Below, piece after piece: positions 1-5,000 of a stretch of DNA of 5,000 nucleotides (position 1 is its first letter; every line of letters begins with the position of its first letter). The stretch covers positions 77,501 through 82,500 of the forward strand of contig NZ_AHMT02000001.1 of assembly GCF_000243815.2 (NCBI RefSeq). The letters are read 5' to 3'. Below the pieces are notes generated by a model. That model was not told where the DNA came from, made no database searches, and saw only the letters and a program-made list of their open reading frames with translations. This DNA is from Leptospira alexanderi serovar Manhao 3 str. L 60. Its GTDB lineage: Bacteria > Spirochaetota > Leptospiria > Leptospirales > Leptospiraceae. The position numbers and the translations under genes are program-made.

Positions 1-2580
<2,580 letters not shown>

Positions 2581-2631
2581 ACAAAAGGTTTTAAGATTTT
2601 TTCTCTCTGCGTTATTATCAAAGAACAATAG

Positions 2632-2728
2632 AGTTGTTGAAAAATTAATTCTCTATCTGTTTCTACTTCATTGAAACGGATGTTTGAAGCGGTTTTGTTA
2701 ATCTGAACCATAGAATTTTTCAACAACT
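2632..2728. repeat. 97-base element bounded by 15-base perfect inverted repeats
   Basis: AGTTGTTGAAAAATT (2632-2646) is the exact reverse complement of AATTTTTCAACAACT (2714-2728). The enclosed 67 bases can form two more hairpins: 2655-2663 with 2673-2681 (nine pairs, one G-U, 9-base loop) and a weaker GGTT/AACC stem (2691-2694 with 2706-2709). As RNA this gives a closed stem carrying two arms. It begins 52 bases after the MATE stop. It could be a mRNA 3'-end structure, a small non-autonomous repeat, or a structured RNA; sequence alone does not decide. Confidence 0.75.
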
Positions 2729-2930
2729 TTAATATAACGAGAGTTCGGCGTAAGAAATCCATGATTTATTTTTTTGTAGGAATTCGGAATTTGAACTTTG
2801 TAAATCTATTCTTAAAATGTGGGTAACTACCACAAATCACGATTTTATGAACAAATTCTGAAATTGTAGGAATTTCTACTTTTAGAAAATTCTTTCTCAT
2901 TTTCAACCGCAGAGCTCACGTTAATATAAC
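2729..2930. repeat. Long imperfect foldback flanked by 10-base direct repeat (MITE-like)
   Basis: TTAATATAAC occurs exactly at 2729-2738 and again, same orientation, at 2921-2930. Between them lies a long imperfect inverted repeat. The outer arms 2736-2750 and 2908-2922 pair at 13 of 15 positions (one G-U). The inner arms 2776-2806 and 2841-2879 give about 28 pairs (four G-U), interrupted by a 10-base bulge at 2860-2869 and by small bulges. At the tip TGTGG (2818-2822) faces CCACA (2830-2834) across a 7-base loop. The layout of terminal inverted repeats inside a short direct repeat resembles a miniature inverted-repeat element with a target duplication, though the direct repeat overlaps the arms and is AT-rich. 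I recall similar short palindromes between Leptospira genes, but cannot verify the copy number here. Confidence 0.6.
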
Positions 2931-2952
2931 ATTTCCGACTATTTGTATTCTT

Positions 2953-2974
2953 TACGACTTTTTCTAAAGTCTTA
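2953..2974. terminator. Possible transcript-end hairpin without T-tract
   Basis: GACTTT (2956-2961) pairs perfectly with AAAGTC (2966-2971) across a four-base loop, and TA/TA at 2953-2954 and 2973-2974 extends the stem past one mismatch. It lies 11 bases beyond the stop of the - strand propeller gene. Neither strand has a T-run after the stem, so it is at best a weak or 3'-end-protecting hairpin. Confidence 0.25.
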
Positions 2975-2985
2975 CAGTTTCGAAA

Positions 2986-5000
<2,015 letters not shown>

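Larger units (their letters stand above)
2581..2985. other. Convergent intergenic region with foldback sequences, no gene
   Basis: About 405 bases separate the MATE stop from the stop of the converging propeller gene. I see no credible coding sequence, tRNA or rRNA. Most of the region is occupied by two adjacent foldback elements (2632-2728 and 2729-2930) and one small hairpin (2953-2974). No GC-rich hairpin followed by a T-tract is present on either strand, so where the two converging transcripts end is unclear; the foldbacks may do this job. Confidence 0.8.

Noticed and set aside
2582..2602. A-rich then T-rich stretch just after the MATE stop as a possible terminator
   Set aside because: The AAAA/TTTT pairing is too weak to form a terminator stem, and the T-run is not placed after a stable hairpin.
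2761..2823. ATG-led 20-codon frame in the intergenic region
   Set aside because: No Shine-Dalgarno sequence precedes it and it lies in the arm of the foldback.
2632..2930. CRISPR array or phage attachment site as explanation for the repeats
   Set aside because: There are no regularly spaced direct repeats with unique spacers, no cas genes, no integrase and no tRNA; the repeats are inverted foldbacks.

Overview
The window looks like chromosomal DNA of a spirochaete of the genus Leptospira, more likely a pathogenic-clade species. The reasons are an AT-rich composition in every codon position that tolerates it, a TTG start, and an intergenic region full of foldback sequence of the kind I remember from these genomes. 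This assignment rests on pattern recognition, not a database search.

Layout. Bases 1-2580 on the + strand hold two membrane transporters that abut exactly. The first is a glutamate/dicarboxylate:cation symporter of the DAACS (GltPh/EAAT) family whose first few codons lie before the window. The second is a MATE-family exporter of the DinF type. The two reading frames are in the same phase and are separated by one TGA codon; the exporter starts with TTG immediately after it.

Bases 2581-2985 form a non-coding convergent junction of about 405 bases. It is unusually structured. A 97-base segment is bounded by 15-base perfect inverted repeats. Directly after it, a roughly 180-base imperfect foldback is flanked by a 10-base direct repeat. 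No classical Rho-independent terminator with a T-tract is visible.

Bases 2986-5000 on the - strand hold two overlapping genes. Upstream is a site-2 protease (M50) type intramembrane metalloprotease whose HExxH half lies beyond the window end. Downstream, overlapping it by 37 bases, is an exported protein of 471 residues. It has an N-terminal beta-propeller and a C-terminal region that resembles a transglutaminase-like fold, but it contains no cysteine and no histidine at the expected catalytic site.

How the genes may work together. The overlaps suggest two operons transcribed toward each other. Linking the protease to the exported propeller protein is an inference from gene order only. Nothing here is an obvious defence or mobile system. 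The least explained parts are the cysteine-free transglutaminase-like propeller protein and the two adjacent foldback elements.
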